DNA of 64,000 nucleotides from Saccharothrix longispora (GTDB taxonomy: Bacteria > Actinomycetota > Actinomycetes > Mycobacteriales > Pseudonocardiaceae), in the NCBI RefSeq assembly GCF_030852425.1, contig NZ_NSDM01000005.1:60328-124327 (forward strand). The letters run 5' to 3'. The position numbers and the translations under genes are program-made. The notes beneath the pieces were generated by a model. That model was not told the origin of the DNA. It saw only the letters and a program-made list of their open reading frames with translations, and did no database searches. Below, piece by piece: positions 34,346 to 44,112 of the stretch (positions are counted from its first letter, which is position 1; every line of letters starts with the position of its first letter).

Positions 34346-36079
34346 TTGCTCAGCCGCCTGCTCCGCACGCACCTGCGGCCGTACCGGCGAGAACTCTCGA
34401 TCGTGCTGGCGCTCCAACTCGTCGGCACCGTCGCCTCGCTGTACCTGCCCAGCCTCAACGCCGACGTCATCGACTTCGGCATCGCCACCGGCGACACCGA
34501 CTACATCGTGTCCACCGGCGGGTGGATGCTGCTGGTCAGCGCCATCCAGATCGCCTGCTCCATCGGCGCCGTCCTCTACAGCGCCCGGGTCGCCATGAAC
34601 TTCGGCCGCGACGTGCGCTCGGCCGTGTTCCACCGCGTCGGCCGGTTCTCCGCCCGCGAGGTCGCCGCGTTCGGGCCGTCCTCCCTGATCACCCGCACCA
34701 CCAACGACGTGCAGCAGGTGCAGCTGCTGGTGGTGATGGTGTGCACCGTGCTGGTCACCGCGCCGATCATGTGCGTGGCGGGCATCGTGATGGCGCTGCG
34801 CGAGGACGTCGGCCTGTCCTGGCTGCTGCTCGTGTGCGTGCCCGCCCTGGCGGTGTCGATCGGGCTCATCGTGGTGCGGATGGTGCCCCAGTTCCGCCTG
34901 ATGCAGGAGCGCATCGACGCCGTCAACCGGGTGCTGCGCGAGCAGCTGGCCGGCATCCGCGTGGTGCGCGCGTTCGTCCGCGAGCCGCACGAGAGCGAGC
35001 GGTTCGCCGGCGTCAACCGGGCGCTCACCGACACCGCGCTGCGGGTCGGCCGGTTGCAGGCGCTGGTCTTCCCGGTCGTGATGCTGATCCTGAACGGGTC
35101 GAGCGTGGCCGTGCTGTGGTTCGGCGCGCACCGGGTCGACACCGGGCAGATGCAGGTCGGCGCGCTGACCGCGTTCATCAGCTACCTGGTGCAGATCCTC
35201 ATGTCGGTCATGATGGCCACGTTCATCTCGATGATGATCCCGCGCGCCGCGGTGAGCGCCGAGCGGATCAACGAGGTGCTCGACACCGACTCGTCCGTGA
35301 CGCCTCCCGCGAACCCCGTCGTGGAGCTGCCCCGGCAGGCCCGGGTGGAATTCGTCGACGCGGAGTTCCGCTACCCCGGCGCGGCGGAGGCGGTGCTGCG
35401 CGACATCACGTTCACGGCCGAGGCCGGCCGGACGACCGCGATCATCGGCAGCACCGGCGCGGGCAAGACCACGCTGGTCAACCTGATCCCCCGGCTCATC
35501 GACGTCACGTCCGGCGCGGTGCTGGTGGACGGCGCGGACGTGCGGGAGGTCGACGCCGACGTGCTGTGCTCGCGCATCGGCCTGGTGCCGCAGCGGCCGT
35601 ACCTGTTCACCGGCACGATCGCGAGCAACCTGCGCTACGGCAACCCCGACGCGACCGACGAGGAGCTGTGGGCGGCGCTGGAGGTGGCGCAGGCGCGCGA
35701 CTTCGTGGAGGCCATGCCCGAGGGGCTGGACGCGCCGATCGCGCAGGGCGGCACGAACGTGTCCGGCGGCCAGCGGCAGCGGTTGTCGATCGCGCGGGCA
35801 CTGGTCCGCGCCCCCGGCGTGTACCTGTTCGACGACGCGTTCTCCGCGCTGGACCTGGCCACCGACGCCCGGCTGCGCGCGGCGCTGCGCCCGCGCACGG
35901 CGCACGCGGTGGTGATCGTCGTGGCCCAGCGCGTGTCGACGATCATCGACGCGGACCTGATCGTGGTGCTGGACAACGGTTCCGTGGTCGGCACCGGCAC
36001 GCACCACGAGCTGTTGGCGACGTGCCCCACGTACGTCGAGATCGTCGAGTCCCAGCTGACCCCGGAGCAGGCCGCATGA
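34346..36079 (+). CDS. Heterodimeric ABC exporter subunit 1 (degenerate catalytic site)
   Basis: The 577-residue half-transporter has six helices (ABC type-1 exporter fold) and an NBD with Walker [10 protein letters not shown] and a canonical signature [10 protein letters not shown]. Walker B reads [12 protein letters not shown], so Asp replaces the catalytic Glu, and the switch region reads VVAQRVSTI, with Gln in place of His. This is the non-hydrolysing NBD of heterodimeric exporters such as TM287/288. TTG 34346 has GGGGGA upstream. It overlaps subunit 2 by four bases. Confidence 0.93.
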   Translation: MLSRLLRTHLRPYRRELSIVLALQLVGTVASLYLPSLNADVIDFGIATGDTDYIVSTGGWMLLVSAIQIACSIGAVLYSARVAMNFGRDVRSAVFHRVGRFSAREVAAFGPSSLITRTTNDVQQVQLLVVMVCTVLVTAPIMCVAGIVMALREDVGLSWLLLVCVPALAVSIGLIVVRMVPQFRLMQERIDAVNRVLREQLAGIRVVRAFVREPHESERFAGVNRALTDTALRVGRLQALVFPVVMLILNGSSVAVLWFGAHRVDTGQMQVGALTAFISYLVQILMSVMMATFISMMIPRAAVSAERINEVLDTDSSVTPPANPVVELPRQARVEFVDAEFRYPGAAEAVLRDITFTAEAGRTTAIIGSTGAGKTTLVNLIPRLIDVTSGAVLVDGADVREVDADVLCSRIGLVPQRPYLFTGTIASNLRYGNPDATDEELWAALEVAQARDFVEAMPEGLDAPIAQGGTNVSGGQRQRLSIARALVRAPGVYLFDDAFSALDLATDARLRAALRPRTAHAVVIVVAQRVSTIIDADLIVVLDNGSVVGTGTHHELLATCPTYVEIVESQLTPEQAA

Positions 36080-37929
36080 GCACCACCACGACGAACCGGG
36101 CACCCGCGCGGATGGGCGCGGGCTTCGGCGGCATGGGCATGCCGATGGGCAAGGCCGAGAACTTCACGCCGTCGGCCAAGCGGCTCGTGCGGCGGCTGCG
36201 CCCCGAGCGGAACGCGGTCGCGGCCGTCGTCGCGCTGGGCGTGACCAGCGTGGCGTTCGCGGTGGCCGGGCCGAAGATCCTGGGCCACGCCACGGACATC
36301 ATCTTCGACGGCGTCCTCGGGCGGCTGCGCGGCGACCCGGGCGCCGGCGTCGACTTCGGTGCGCTCGGTCGGGTGCTGACCTGGGTGCTGGCGCTGTACC
36401 TGGCGTCGTCGCTGTTCGCCTGGGCGCAGGGCCGCATCCTCAACAACGTCGTGCAGCGCGTGGTCCTCACGCTGCGCGCCGACGTGGAGGCGAAGCTGCA
36501 CCGGCTGCCGCTGCGCTACTTCGACGGCCAACCGCGCGGCGAGACGCTGTCGCGGGTCACCAACGACATCGACAACGTCTCCACCACGTTGCAGCAGACC
36601 CTGAGCCAGCTGCTGACGTCGCTGCTCACCGTGGTGGGCGTGCTGATCATGATGATCACCATCTCGCCGCTGCTGGCGCTGATCGCGCTGCTGCTGATCC
36701 CGGTGTCGGTGGTCGTGACCGGCCGCATCCGCAAGGTCTCGCAGGCGCAGTTCGTGGCGCAGTGGAAGCACACCGGTGCGTTGAACGCGCACATCGAGGA
36801 GGCGTTCACCGGCCACCAGCTGGTGAAGGTGTTCGGCAGGCAGCGGGAGTCCGAGGAGGAGTTCCGGCGGCGCAACGACGCGCTGGTGGGTTCGGCGACG
36901 AAGGCGCAGTTCGTGTCCGGCCTGATCATGCCGATCATGATGTTCCTGTCGAACCTCAGCTACGTCGCGGTGGCGGTGGTCGGCGGCCTGCGCATCACGT
37001 CGGGCGCGATGACCCTCGGCGAGGTGCAGGCGTTCATCCAGTACTCGCGCCAGTTCACCCAGCCGCTGACCCAGGTGGCGTCGATGGCGAACCTGATGCA
37101 GTCGGGCGTGGCGTCGGCGGAGCGGGTGTTCGAGGTCCTCGACGCCGAGGAGCAGACCCCGGACCCGGCCGACGCCCCGGTCCCCGAGGCGAGCCGCGGC
37201 AAGGTGGTGTTCGAGCACGTCGGGTTCTCCTACCGGGAGGACCAGCCGCTGATCGAGGACCTGTCGCTGGTCGCCGAACCCGGGCAGACGGTGGCGATCG
37301 TGGGACCGACCGGCGCGGGCAAGACCACGCTGGTCAACCTGGTGCTGCGCTTCTACGAACTCGACTCCGGCCGGATCACCCTGGACGGCACGGACATCAC
37401 CGCGCTGCGCCGCTCCGACCTCCGGTCGAGGATCGGCATGGTCCTCCAGGACACCTGGCTGTTCGGCGGCACGATCCGCGACAACATCGCCTACGGCCGC
37501 CCGAACGCGACGGAGGAGGAGATCGTCGCCGCCGCGCGCGCCACCTACGTGGACCGGTTCGTGCGGACCCTGCCCGACGGGTACGACACGGTGATCGACG
37601 AGGAGGGCACGAACGTCAGCGCGGGCGAGAAGCAGCTGCTGACGATCGCGCGCGCGTTCCTGGCCGACCCGTCGCTGCTCATCCTGGACGAGGCGACGTC
37701 GTCGGTGGACACGCGGACCGAGTCGCTGGTGCAGCACGCGATGGCGGCGCTGCGGTCGTCGCGCACGAGCTTCGTCATCGCCCACCGCCTGTCCACGATC
37801 CGGGACGCGGACCTGATCCTGGTGATGGAGGCGGGCCGCATCGTGGAGCAGGGCACGCACGACGAGTTGCTCGCGGCGGGCGGCGCGTACCACCGGCTGT
37901 ACTCGGCCCAGTTCGCCGCGGCGGGTTGA
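36076..37929 (+). CDS. Heterodimeric ABC exporter subunit 2 (catalytic)
   Basis: The 617-residue half-transporter has an N-terminal Gly/Met-rich extension ([12 protein letters not shown]) then six helices. The NBD has Walker [10 protein letters not shown], Walker [13 protein letters not shown] with catalytic Glu, and the His switch [10 protein letters not shown]. Its signature is [10 protein letters not shown], deviating from LSGGQ. So the active ATP site combines this subunit's Walker motifs with subunit 1's signature. It probably exports a drug or lipid-like compound, induced through the divergent TetR. Confidence 0.94.
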   Translation: MSTTTTNRAPARMGAGFGGMGMPMGKAENFTPSAKRLVRRLRPERNAVAAVVALGVTSVAFAVAGPKILGHATDIIFDGVLGRLRGDPGAGVDFGALGRVLTWVLALYLASSLFAWAQGRILNNVVQRVVLTLRADVEAKLHRLPLRYFDGQPRGETLSRVTNDIDNVSTTLQQTLSQLLTSLLTVVGVLIMMITISPLLALIALLLIPVSVVVTGRIRKVSQAQFVAQWKHTGALNAHIEEAFTGHQLVKVFGRQRESEEEFRRRNDALVGSATKAQFVSGLIMPIMMFLSNLSYVAVAVVGGLRITSGAMTLGEVQAFIQYSRQFTQPLTQVASMANLMQSGVASAERVFEVLDAEEQTPDPADAPVPEASRGKVVFEHVGFSYREDQPLIEDLSLVAEPGQTVAIVGPTGAGKTTLVNLVLRFYELDSGRITLDGTDITALRRSDLRSRIGMVLQDTWLFGGTIRDNIAYGRPNATEEEIVAAARATYVDRFVRTLPDGYDTVIDEEGTNVSAGEKQLLTIARAFLADPSLLILDEATSSVDTRTESLVQHAMAALRSSRTSFVIAHRLSTIRDADLILVMEAGRIVEQGTHDELLAAGGAYHRLYSAQFAAAG

Positions 37930-37951
37930 GCCGACCGGGCGCGGGGACCGG

Positions 37952-37987
37952 GCGGGGTGCGGGGGCCGACCGGCTCCCGCACCCCGC
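37952..37987 (+). terminator. Hairpin terminator after the ABC exporter
   Basis: GCGGGGTGCGGG (37952-37963) pairs perfectly with CCCGCACCCCGC (37976-37987) around a 12-base loop, 22 bases after the stop. Confidence 0.75.
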
Positions 37988-38231
37988 GTGCCACCCGGGC
38001 CGGAATCCCCGGCGCGCCGGTGGCGACGCGCGAACGCGGACCGGCGTCGACCCGCGCACCACCGCTACGGCATGTGCAGCAACACCACGGTTGCCGGTAT
38101 TGCCCGTCGGCGCGCGTCGGTAACGTCGAGCCCGTCTGGGGGGCATCGTCACTTCCGGTTCACCGCCACCGCGGGTCTGCGACGCCTCCCGACCGCGCGA
38201 TCCACAGCGCGCCACCGATCCGGGAGGGACT

Positions 38232-41200
38232 GTGTTCAGACCACGAAAGCGCGGTAGGGCCTCGACGGCCGTCGTACTGGCGGTCGGGCTCGTCGTCGCG
38301 GTGCCCGCGGGGGCAGGCGCGGAGCCGCCCGCACCCGCGGAACGCCCGGCGGCCCAGCCGCGGACCGTCACGTTGATCACCGGCGACCGGGTCGTGGTGA
38401 CCGGCGAGGCGGTCGGCGCGTTCCGGCCGGGACCTGGTCGCGAGGCGATGACGTTCCACTCCGCCCACCGGGACGGGCGGTTGCACGTCGTCCCCGAGGA
38501 CGCGGCGAAGGGCATCGCCGCGGGCCGGCTCGACCCGCGGTTGTTCGACGTCACCGGGCTGATCGAGGCCGGGTACGACGACGCGCGCAGCGACCACGTG
38601 CCGATCATCGTCACCGGCGCGCCCACCGGCCTGCGCGCCACCCGGGCGTTACCCGGCGCGGTGGCCGCGCAGGCGCCCAAGGCCGACGCCGGCGCCGCGT
38701 TCCGCGACCTGCTCGCCGACCCCGGCGTGACCAAGGTGTGGCTCGACGGCATGCTCCGCCCCTCCCTCGACCGCTCCACCGCGCAGATCGGCGCGCCCAC
38801 CGCGTGGCGGGCGGGCCTGACCGGCCGGGGCGTGAAGGTCGCCGTGCTCGACGGCGGCGTGGACGGCCGGCACCCCGACCTGGCCGGCCGGGAGGTCGCC
38901 GAGCGCAACTTCACCGACGACCCCGACGCCACCGACCGCGACGGCCACGGCACGCACGTCGCCGCCACCATCGCGAGCGGCGACCGGGAGTACCGGGGCG
39001 TCGCGCCCGGCGCCCGCATCCTCGACGGCAAGGTGTGCTCGAACGGCGGGTGCCCCGAGTCCTGGGTCATGGCGGGGATGCGGTGGGCCGTCGACGAGGG
39101 CGCGGACATCGTCAACCTCAGCCTCGGCGGCTACGACTCCCCCGGCGTCGACCCGCTGGAGGAGGCGGTCAACCGGCTGTCCGAGGAGACCGGCGCCCTG
39201 TTCGTCGTCGCGGCCGGCAACGGCGGGCGGTCCAGGTCGATCGACTCGCCGGGCAGTGCCGACGCCGCGCTCACCGTCGGCGCGGTCCGGCACGACGACG
39301 ACCTGGCGCACTTCTCCAGCCGCGGTCCCCGCAACGGCGACGGCGCGGTGAAGCCCGACATCACCGCGCCCGGCCTCAACATCGTCGCCGCCAGGGCCGC
39401 CGACGCCGTCATCGGCACCCCGGTCGGCAGGCGACACCTGGCCCTGTCCGGCACGTCGATGGCCACCCCGCACGTCGCGGGCGCGGCGGCCCTGCTCGCC
39501 CAGCAGCACCCCGACTGGACCGGCGCGCGGATCAAGGCCGCCCTCATGGCGTCCGCCGAGCCGAACCCGGACCTGGGCGTGTTCGACCAGGGCACCGGCC
39601 GGGTGGACCTGACCAGGGCGATCACCGCGACCGTCGGCGCCGATCCGGTGAGCCTCGCGTTCGCGGAGCAGCAGTGGCCGCACCACGACGACACCCCGGT
39701 GACCAGGACCGTCACCTACCGCAACAGCGGCCGGCAGCCGGTCACGTTCGACCTCACCGCCGAACTCCGCGGCCCGGACGGCCGGCCCGCGCCGGCGGGT
39801 CTGCTCACCGCGTCCCCCGCGCGGGTCACCGTGCCCGCCGGCGGCACGGCCGCCGTGGCGGTCACCGCGGACACCAGGGTCGGTTCCCTCGACGGCGTCT
39901 TCTCGGGCGTCCTCGTCGGCGGGCCGACGCGCACCCCGGTCAGCCTCGCCCGCGAGGTCGAGAGCCACGAGATCGCGGTCGCTCACCTCGACGCCGGGGG
40001 CAACCCCGCCCACGACCACACCACCGTGCTCGTGGGCATGGACAACGACGTCTTCACGTCCCTGTACGGCGTGGACGGCACCGCCACCGCGCGCGTGCCG
40101 AAGGGCGAGTACCTGGCGCGCTCGTTCGTCCGCACCGGCGACCGGGCGGCGGTGATCGCCCGGCCGAGCCTGACCGTCGACGCCGACCACACCCGGTTCA
40201 CCGTCGACGCCCGGGTGGCCGCGCCGATCGAGGTCACGCCGCCCGAACCCGGCACGACCGCGGTGATCGGGGACATCAACCTCTCCCGGGTGCTCAACGG
40301 CCGGCGCGTCGTGCTCAACACGGCGTTCCTGACCGGTTTCGCGAACCTGTCGCTCGGCCACGACGGCCCGGCGCTGCCCGAGCAGGAGCTGAACACCTCG
40401 ATCGGCGCCCAGTTCCAGGGCGCCCCGGTCGACGGGACGCCGGTGCACTACCGGTTCCGCTGGTTCGAGCAGGGCTCGGTGCCCACCGGGTTCACCCGCG
40501 CGCCGAGCGCGGACGACCTGGTCGAGGTGCGGACGGACTTCGCCCCCGGCCCGGCCGACCGCCTGCACCTGCACAGCGGCAGCGCCGACCCGCCGGACCG
40601 CTCGGGCGGCTGGTCGGTGCTGCTGCCCGTGCCCGCGGGCGGCGCGGTGGTGGACCGCATCACGCCGGAGCGGATGACCTGGGACTGGTCCTACCTGCGG
40701 CAGTCGCCCGACTACCGCACCGAGGCCGACTACTCCGCGTTCGACCGCACGTACGAACCCGGCCGCGACCACGAGGAGCGGTTCCTGTTCCCCGTGCTGG
40801 GACCGGGTCTGTCCGGGTACGCGGCGAACTACCTGAGCGTGCACGAGGACCGCATCACGTCCCAGGTGCCGCTGTTCAACGACCGCGACGGCAACCTGGG
40901 CCGTTCGTCCGCCCGGTCGGCACGCACCTCCCTGTACCGCGACGGCCGGCTGGTCGGCCTGATCCGGGACCAGTGGGGCGAGTTCAGCGTGGAGGCGGGC
41001 GAGGCCCGCTACCGGGTGGAGCACGACGTGGTCCGCGACCCGGCGGCGTACGAGCTGAGCACGCACGTCACCGGTGCGTGGACGTTCCGCGCGGACGTCC
41101 TGCCCGACGGCCACGGCCGCCGGTTGCCGATGTCGGTGGTCCGCTTCACCCCCGCCCTCGACGACGGGGGCGGCACCCCGGCCGGCGGCCTGCTGCGCGT

Positions 41201-41435
41201 GCCGCTGACCGTGGAGCAGCAGGAGGGGGCGGACAACGGCGAGGTGGGCCGGGTGCGGGTCGACGTGTCGTTCGACGACGGCAGGACCTGGCGGACGGTG
41301 CCCGTCGCCGGTGGCGCGGCCCTGGTGCGGCACCCGGACGCGGCCGGGTACGCCTCGCTGCGCGCCTCCGGTTCGGACGACGACGGCAACACGTTCGAGC
41401 ACACCGTGATCCGCGCTTACCGGATCACCGGGTAG
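38232..41435 (+). CDS. Secreted S8 subtilisin-like serine protease, large multidomain
   Basis: The 1067-residue protein has a signal peptide (VVLAVGLVVAVPAGAGA) and a propeptide of about 150 residues. The S8 catalytic domain follows, with Asp207 in VAVLDGGVDG, His239 in DGHGTHVA, oxyanion Asn330 in AAGNGG and Ser409 in SGTSMATPHVAGA. About 600 residues of C-terminal beta-rich domains follow. The Asp motif reads DGG rather than DTG. It has no sortase or membrane anchor, so it is a released protease. GTG 38232 has GGGAGGGA upstream. It is monocistronic, with a 244-base promoter region. Confidence 0.94.
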   Translation: MFRPRKRGRASTAVVLAVGLVVAVPAGAGAEPPAPAERPAAQPRTVTLITGDRVVVTGEAVGAFRPGPGREAMTFHSAHRDGRLHVVPEDAAKGIAAGRLDPRLFDVTGLIEAGYDDARSDHVPIIVTGAPTGLRATRALPGAVAAQAPKADAGAAFRDLLADPGVTKVWLDGMLRPSLDRSTAQIGAPTAWRAGLTGRGVKVAVLDGGVDGRHPDLAGREVAERNFTDDPDATDRDGHGTHVAATIASGDREYRGVAPGARILDGKVCSNGGCPESWVMAGMRWAVDEGADIVNLSLGGYDSPGVDPLEEAVNRLSEETGALFVVAAGNGGRSRSIDSPGSADAALTVGAVRHDDDLAHFSSRGPRNGDGAVKPDITAPGLNIVAARAADAVIGTPVGRRHLALSGTSMATPHVAGAAALLAQQHPDWTGARIKAALMASAEPNPDLGVFDQGTGRVDLTRAITATVGADPVSLAFAEQQWPHHDDTPVTRTVTYRNSGRQPVTFDLTAELRGPDGRPAPAGLLTASPARVTVPAGGTAAVAVTADTRVGSLDGVFSGVLVGGPTRTPVSLAREVESHEIAVAHLDAGGNPAHDHTTVLVGMDNDVFTSLYGVDGTATARVPKGEYLARSFVRTGDRAAVIARPSLTVDADHTRFTVDARVAAPIEVTPPEPGTTAVIGDINLSRVLNGRRVVLNTAFLTGFANLSLGHDGPALPEQELNTSIGAQFQGAPVDGTPVHYRFRWFEQGSVPTGFTRAPSADDLVEVRTDFAPGPADRLHLHSGSADPPDRSGGWSVLLPVPAGGAVVDRITPERMTWDWSYLRQSPDYRTEADYSAFDRTYEPGRDHEERFLFPVLGPGLSGYAANYLSVHEDRITSQVPLFNDRDGNLGRSSARSARTSLYRDGRLVGLIRDQWGEFSVEAGEARYRVEHDVVRDPAAYELSTHVTGAWTFRADVLPDGHGRRLPMSVVRFTPALDDGGGTPAGGLLRVPLTVEQQEGADNGEVGRVRVDVSFDDGRTWRTVPVAGGAALVRHPDAAGYASLRASGSDDDGNTFEHTVIRAYRITG

Positions 41436-41453
41436 GACCCGCGCGACCGGGCG

Positions 41454-41510
41454 GGAGGGAGTGGCGTGCCACCGGCGACGATCACCGGACCGGCCTGCCA
41501 CTCCCCTCCG
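41454..41510. terminator. Terminator hairpin between the protease gene and the convergent MFS gene
   Basis: GGGAGTGGC (41457-41465) pairs with GCCACTCCC (41497-41505), extended by three pairs past a bulge. It lies between convergent stops at 41435 and 41534 and marks the left border of the biosynthetic locus. Confidence 0.65.
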
Positions 41511-41533
41511 CCCCGCCGCGGGCGGACGCGGGA

Positions 41534-42784
41534 TCAGCTCTGGCCGACCGGTTCCTCCGCCTTCTCCGCGACGCGGGGCTCCTGCCGGGTGGCGAAGTAC
41601 CCGATCACCGCGCCGACCAGCGACACCGCGCCGAGCACGGGCCAGACGGCGTGCCCCAGCTGGACGAACAGGAACCCGCCCACGATCGGCCCGGCGGCCG
41701 AGCCGAGCCCGAAGACGAACTGGAAGCTGCCGATGTACCGGCCCTTGAGGTGCGGGGGCGCGACCACGCCGGGGTAGGAGAACACGACCGGTCCGCCGAT
41801 GATCTCGGCCAGCGTCCACAGCAGCGTGCCGATGATGATCACGGCCGGCCCCAGGGGCAGGCCGTAGGTGGCCACGCCGAGGCCGAGCAGCACGAACGTG
41901 ACGGCCACGACGATCTTGGCCGGCATGTTCTGCGTCGTCTTGGTCACCAGCAGCTCGAACATGATCACCACCGCGCCGTTGAGCGCGACCGCGAACGTGT
42001 ACCAGAAGATCGGCACCCCGGACTTCTGCACGTCCAGCGGCAGCGTGGACAGGTACTGCATGTAGACCACGCCGTTGATGAACACGACCAGCAGGAACGC
42101 CAGGTACCGGCGGTCGCGGAACACCTCGGCGTAGCTGCCGGTCGCGGACGCCGAGTCGGCCTCGCCGAAGCGGATGCGCTTCTCCTCCGCCTTGGACGGC
42201 AGGACCAGGTGCGCCACCACCGCGTAGGCCAGGGCGATCAGCGCCTCGCCCCAGAACAGCAGCTGGTAGCTGTCACCGCCCCAGTGGTACAGGGCCAGCC
42301 CGATCAGCGGCGCGGCGGTCGTGCCGAGGTTCATGCCGAACCGGTACATCGCGAAGATCATGACCTGGCGGTCGTCGTCGGTCAGCTCCGACAGCAGCGT
42401 CGCCGACGCCGGCCGGTAGACCTGGGAGACCGCGCCCACCGCCGCGATCGCGACGATCAGCAGCGGGTAGCTGGGCAGGTAGAGCAGTGCCGCGATGAGC
42501 GCGGCGGACCCCGCCATGCTGAGCACCGTGGAGTTGCGCGCGCCGAGCCGGTCGGCGAGCGCGCCGCCGATGAGCACGCCGATCACGCTGCCGACGCCGT
42601 ACACGCCCAGCGCGGTGGCCGCTTGGCCGTCGGAGTAGCCCTTCGCGGTCAGGAACAGCACCAGGAAGATGTTGAGGAAGCCGCCGACCTTGTTGATGAA
42701 GACGCCGCCCAGCACCGCCTTCACCGCCACCGGCGACTCGACGAACGTGCTCCAGATGCCTGCTGACTTCTTTTCTGTCGCCAT
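41534..42784 (-). CDS. MFS transporter, probable exporter of the biosynthetic locus
   Basis: The 416-residue protein has about 12 helices and the MFS loop GGALADRLGARNS between helices 2 and 3. It resembles DHA1-type multidrug exporters with an IFWYTFAVALNGAVVIMFE segment in the second half. It is the last gene of the leftward cluster, 29 bases after an ATP-grasp gene, so export of, or resistance to, the locus product is the natural reading. The longer open frame that spans into the ATP-grasp gene is a shadow. Confidence 0.88.
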   Translation of the reverse strand: MATEKKSAGIWSTFVESPVAVKAVLGGVFINKVGGFLNIFLVLFLTAKGYSDGQAATALGVYGVGSVIGVLIGGALADRLGARNSTVLSMAGSAALIAALLYLPSYPLLIVAIAAVGAVSQVYRPASATLLSELTDDDRQVMIFAMYRFGMNLGTTAAPLIGLALYHWGGDSYQLLFWGEALIALAYAVVAHLVLPSKAEEKRIRFGEADSASATGSYAEVFRDRRYLAFLLVVFINGVVYMQYLSTLPLDVQKSGVPIFWYTFAVALNGAVVIMFELLVTKTTQNMPAKIVVAVTFVLLGLGVATYGLPLGPAVIIIGTLLWTLAEIIGGPVVFSYPGVVAPPHLKGRYIGSFQFVFGLGSAAGPIVGGFLFVQLGHAVWPVLGAVSLVGAVIGYFATRQEPRVAEKAEEPVGQS

Positions 42785-42813
42785 CACTTCACATTTCTCG
42801 GGATGCGGGGATC

Positions 42814-44061
42814 TCAGGCGGGCTTGACGTCGAAGGCGGTCTCGGCGGCGGCCAGCCGCTCGGCGACCTGGGCGCGGGAGTCGCCGGTGGCGACGGCGAA
42901 GGCGATGCGGCCCCACACCGTGCCCTTGGGCGGCGGCGAGACGACGGCGCCGGGCCGGGCCACCACGACGACGCGGTCCATGCCCTCGGGCAGCGCCTCC
43001 TCGGCGAACCCGAGGGAACCGATCGTGGTGTCCTCCTCGGCCACGTAGAAGAAGCGGATGCCGGCCACCCGGGCGCGCGTGGGCGTCAGGTCGACGGGCC
43101 TGCCGGTCGCCGCCGCCGCCGCGACCAGACCGGGGTCGATGCCGGTGGCGAGCAGGCCCAGGTACGGGATCAGGTCGCCGCCGAGGCGGCCGTTGACCTC
43201 GATGACCCGGGGGCCGGATTCGGTGAGCATGAACTCCGAGTGCGTGACGCCGTCGGTGAAGCCCAGCGCCTCGTGGGTCCGCTGGAGCGCCTTGAGCAGC
43301 GCGGGGTCGGCGAGCAGCGGGTCGTGGGCGTCGACGAAGTGGCCGACCTCCTCGGCGTAGGGCGGGTAGCCGACCACCTTGCGGCCGACGAACAGCGGGG
43401 TCACCTCGCCGTCGCGCACCACCGAGTCGACGCTGATCTCCTCGCCGGAGACGAACTCCTCGACCAGGACCGGCTGGTCGGTGTCGAACACGACCGGCTC
43501 GGGCCCTTCCGCGGCCAGGGTGAAGGCGAAGTTCGCCCGCAGCCCCTCCTCGTCGGTCACCTTGACCACGCCGAGGCTGGCGCCCAGGCCGCGCGGCTTG
43601 AGGATCACGGGGTAGCCGACCACGCCCGCCGCGGCCACCGCGTCGTCCACGGTCTTGACCGGGATGGACCGGGGCTGGGCCACGCCGGCGAGGTCCAGCG
43701 CCGCGCGGGTCCGGCCCTTGTCGCGCAGTCGCCACACCACGTCGGGGTCGCCGTTGCGGGCGCCGACGGCCTGCGCGACGAACGCGGCGGCGTGGATGCG
43801 CGCCTCGTCCCAGCACAGCACGCCCGCGATCGCCTCGCGTCCGGCCAGCGCGGTCGCCGCGGCGGCCATGGCCGGGCCGTCCATGGTGTTGGGCAGCACG
43901 GTCCAGCCCGCGACGTACTCCTTCTCCCACTCCGGCTCGGTGCTCAGGAACAGGTGGACGCGGTACTCGGCGGCGATCGAGCGCAGCAGGTACTCGCGGT
44001 AGGTCCGCATGCCGGTGGCGACCACCAGCAGCAACGGGCGGGTGTCCTCGGGGGTGGTCAT
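42814..44061 (-). CDS. ATP-grasp ligase 1 of the biosynthetic locus
   Basis: The 415-residue protein has an N-terminal pre-ATP-grasp domain, then ATP-grasp elements: VGYPVILKPRGLGASLGVVKV (ATP-binding Lys and loop, about 150-170), QPVLVEEFVSGEEISVDSVV, and HSEFMLTESGPRVIEVNGRLGGD (Mg-binding Glu/Asn, about 275-295). This matches carboxylate-amine ligases of the L-amino-acid ligase/PurK-like class. It probably activates a carboxylate as acyl phosphate and joins it to an amine or hydrazine. It is the second such enzyme in the locus (see 48502-49743). Confidence 0.9.
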   Translation of the reverse strand: MTTPEDTRPLLLVVATGMRTYREYLLRSIAAEYRVHLFLSTEPEWEKEYVAGWTVLPNTMDGPAMAAAATALAGREAIAGVLCWDEARIHAAAFVAQAVGARNGDPDVVWRLRDKGRTRAALDLAGVAQPRSIPVKTVDDAVAAAGVVGYPVILKPRGLGASLGVVKVTDEEGLRANFAFTLAAEGPEPVVFDTDQPVLVEEFVSGEEISVDSVVRDGEVTPLFVGRKVVGYPPYAEEVGHFVDAHDPLLADPALLKALQRTHEALGFTDGVTHSEFMLTESGPRVIEVNGRLGGDLIPYLGLLATGIDPGLVAAAAATGRPVDLTPTRARVAGIRFFYVAEEDTTIGSLGFAEEALPEGMDRVVVVARPGAVVSPPPKGTVWGRIAFAVATGDSRAQVAERLAAAETAFDVKPA

Positions 44062-44112
44062 CGTGCCGTGCCTCGTTTCCGTGTGCTCAGGGGTGTGGTT
44101 GTGGTGCGGGGG

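Noticed and set aside
38649..41819. 1056-codon frame antisense to the subtilase
   Set aside because: Third-position GC shadow with no domain; the plus strand has a full catalytic triad and signal peptide.
41534..43930. Apparent 798-codon fusion across the ATP-grasp and MFS genes
   Set aside because: Only the MFS half reads as protein in this frame; the other half is Arg/Gly-rich noise over the real ATP-grasp frame.
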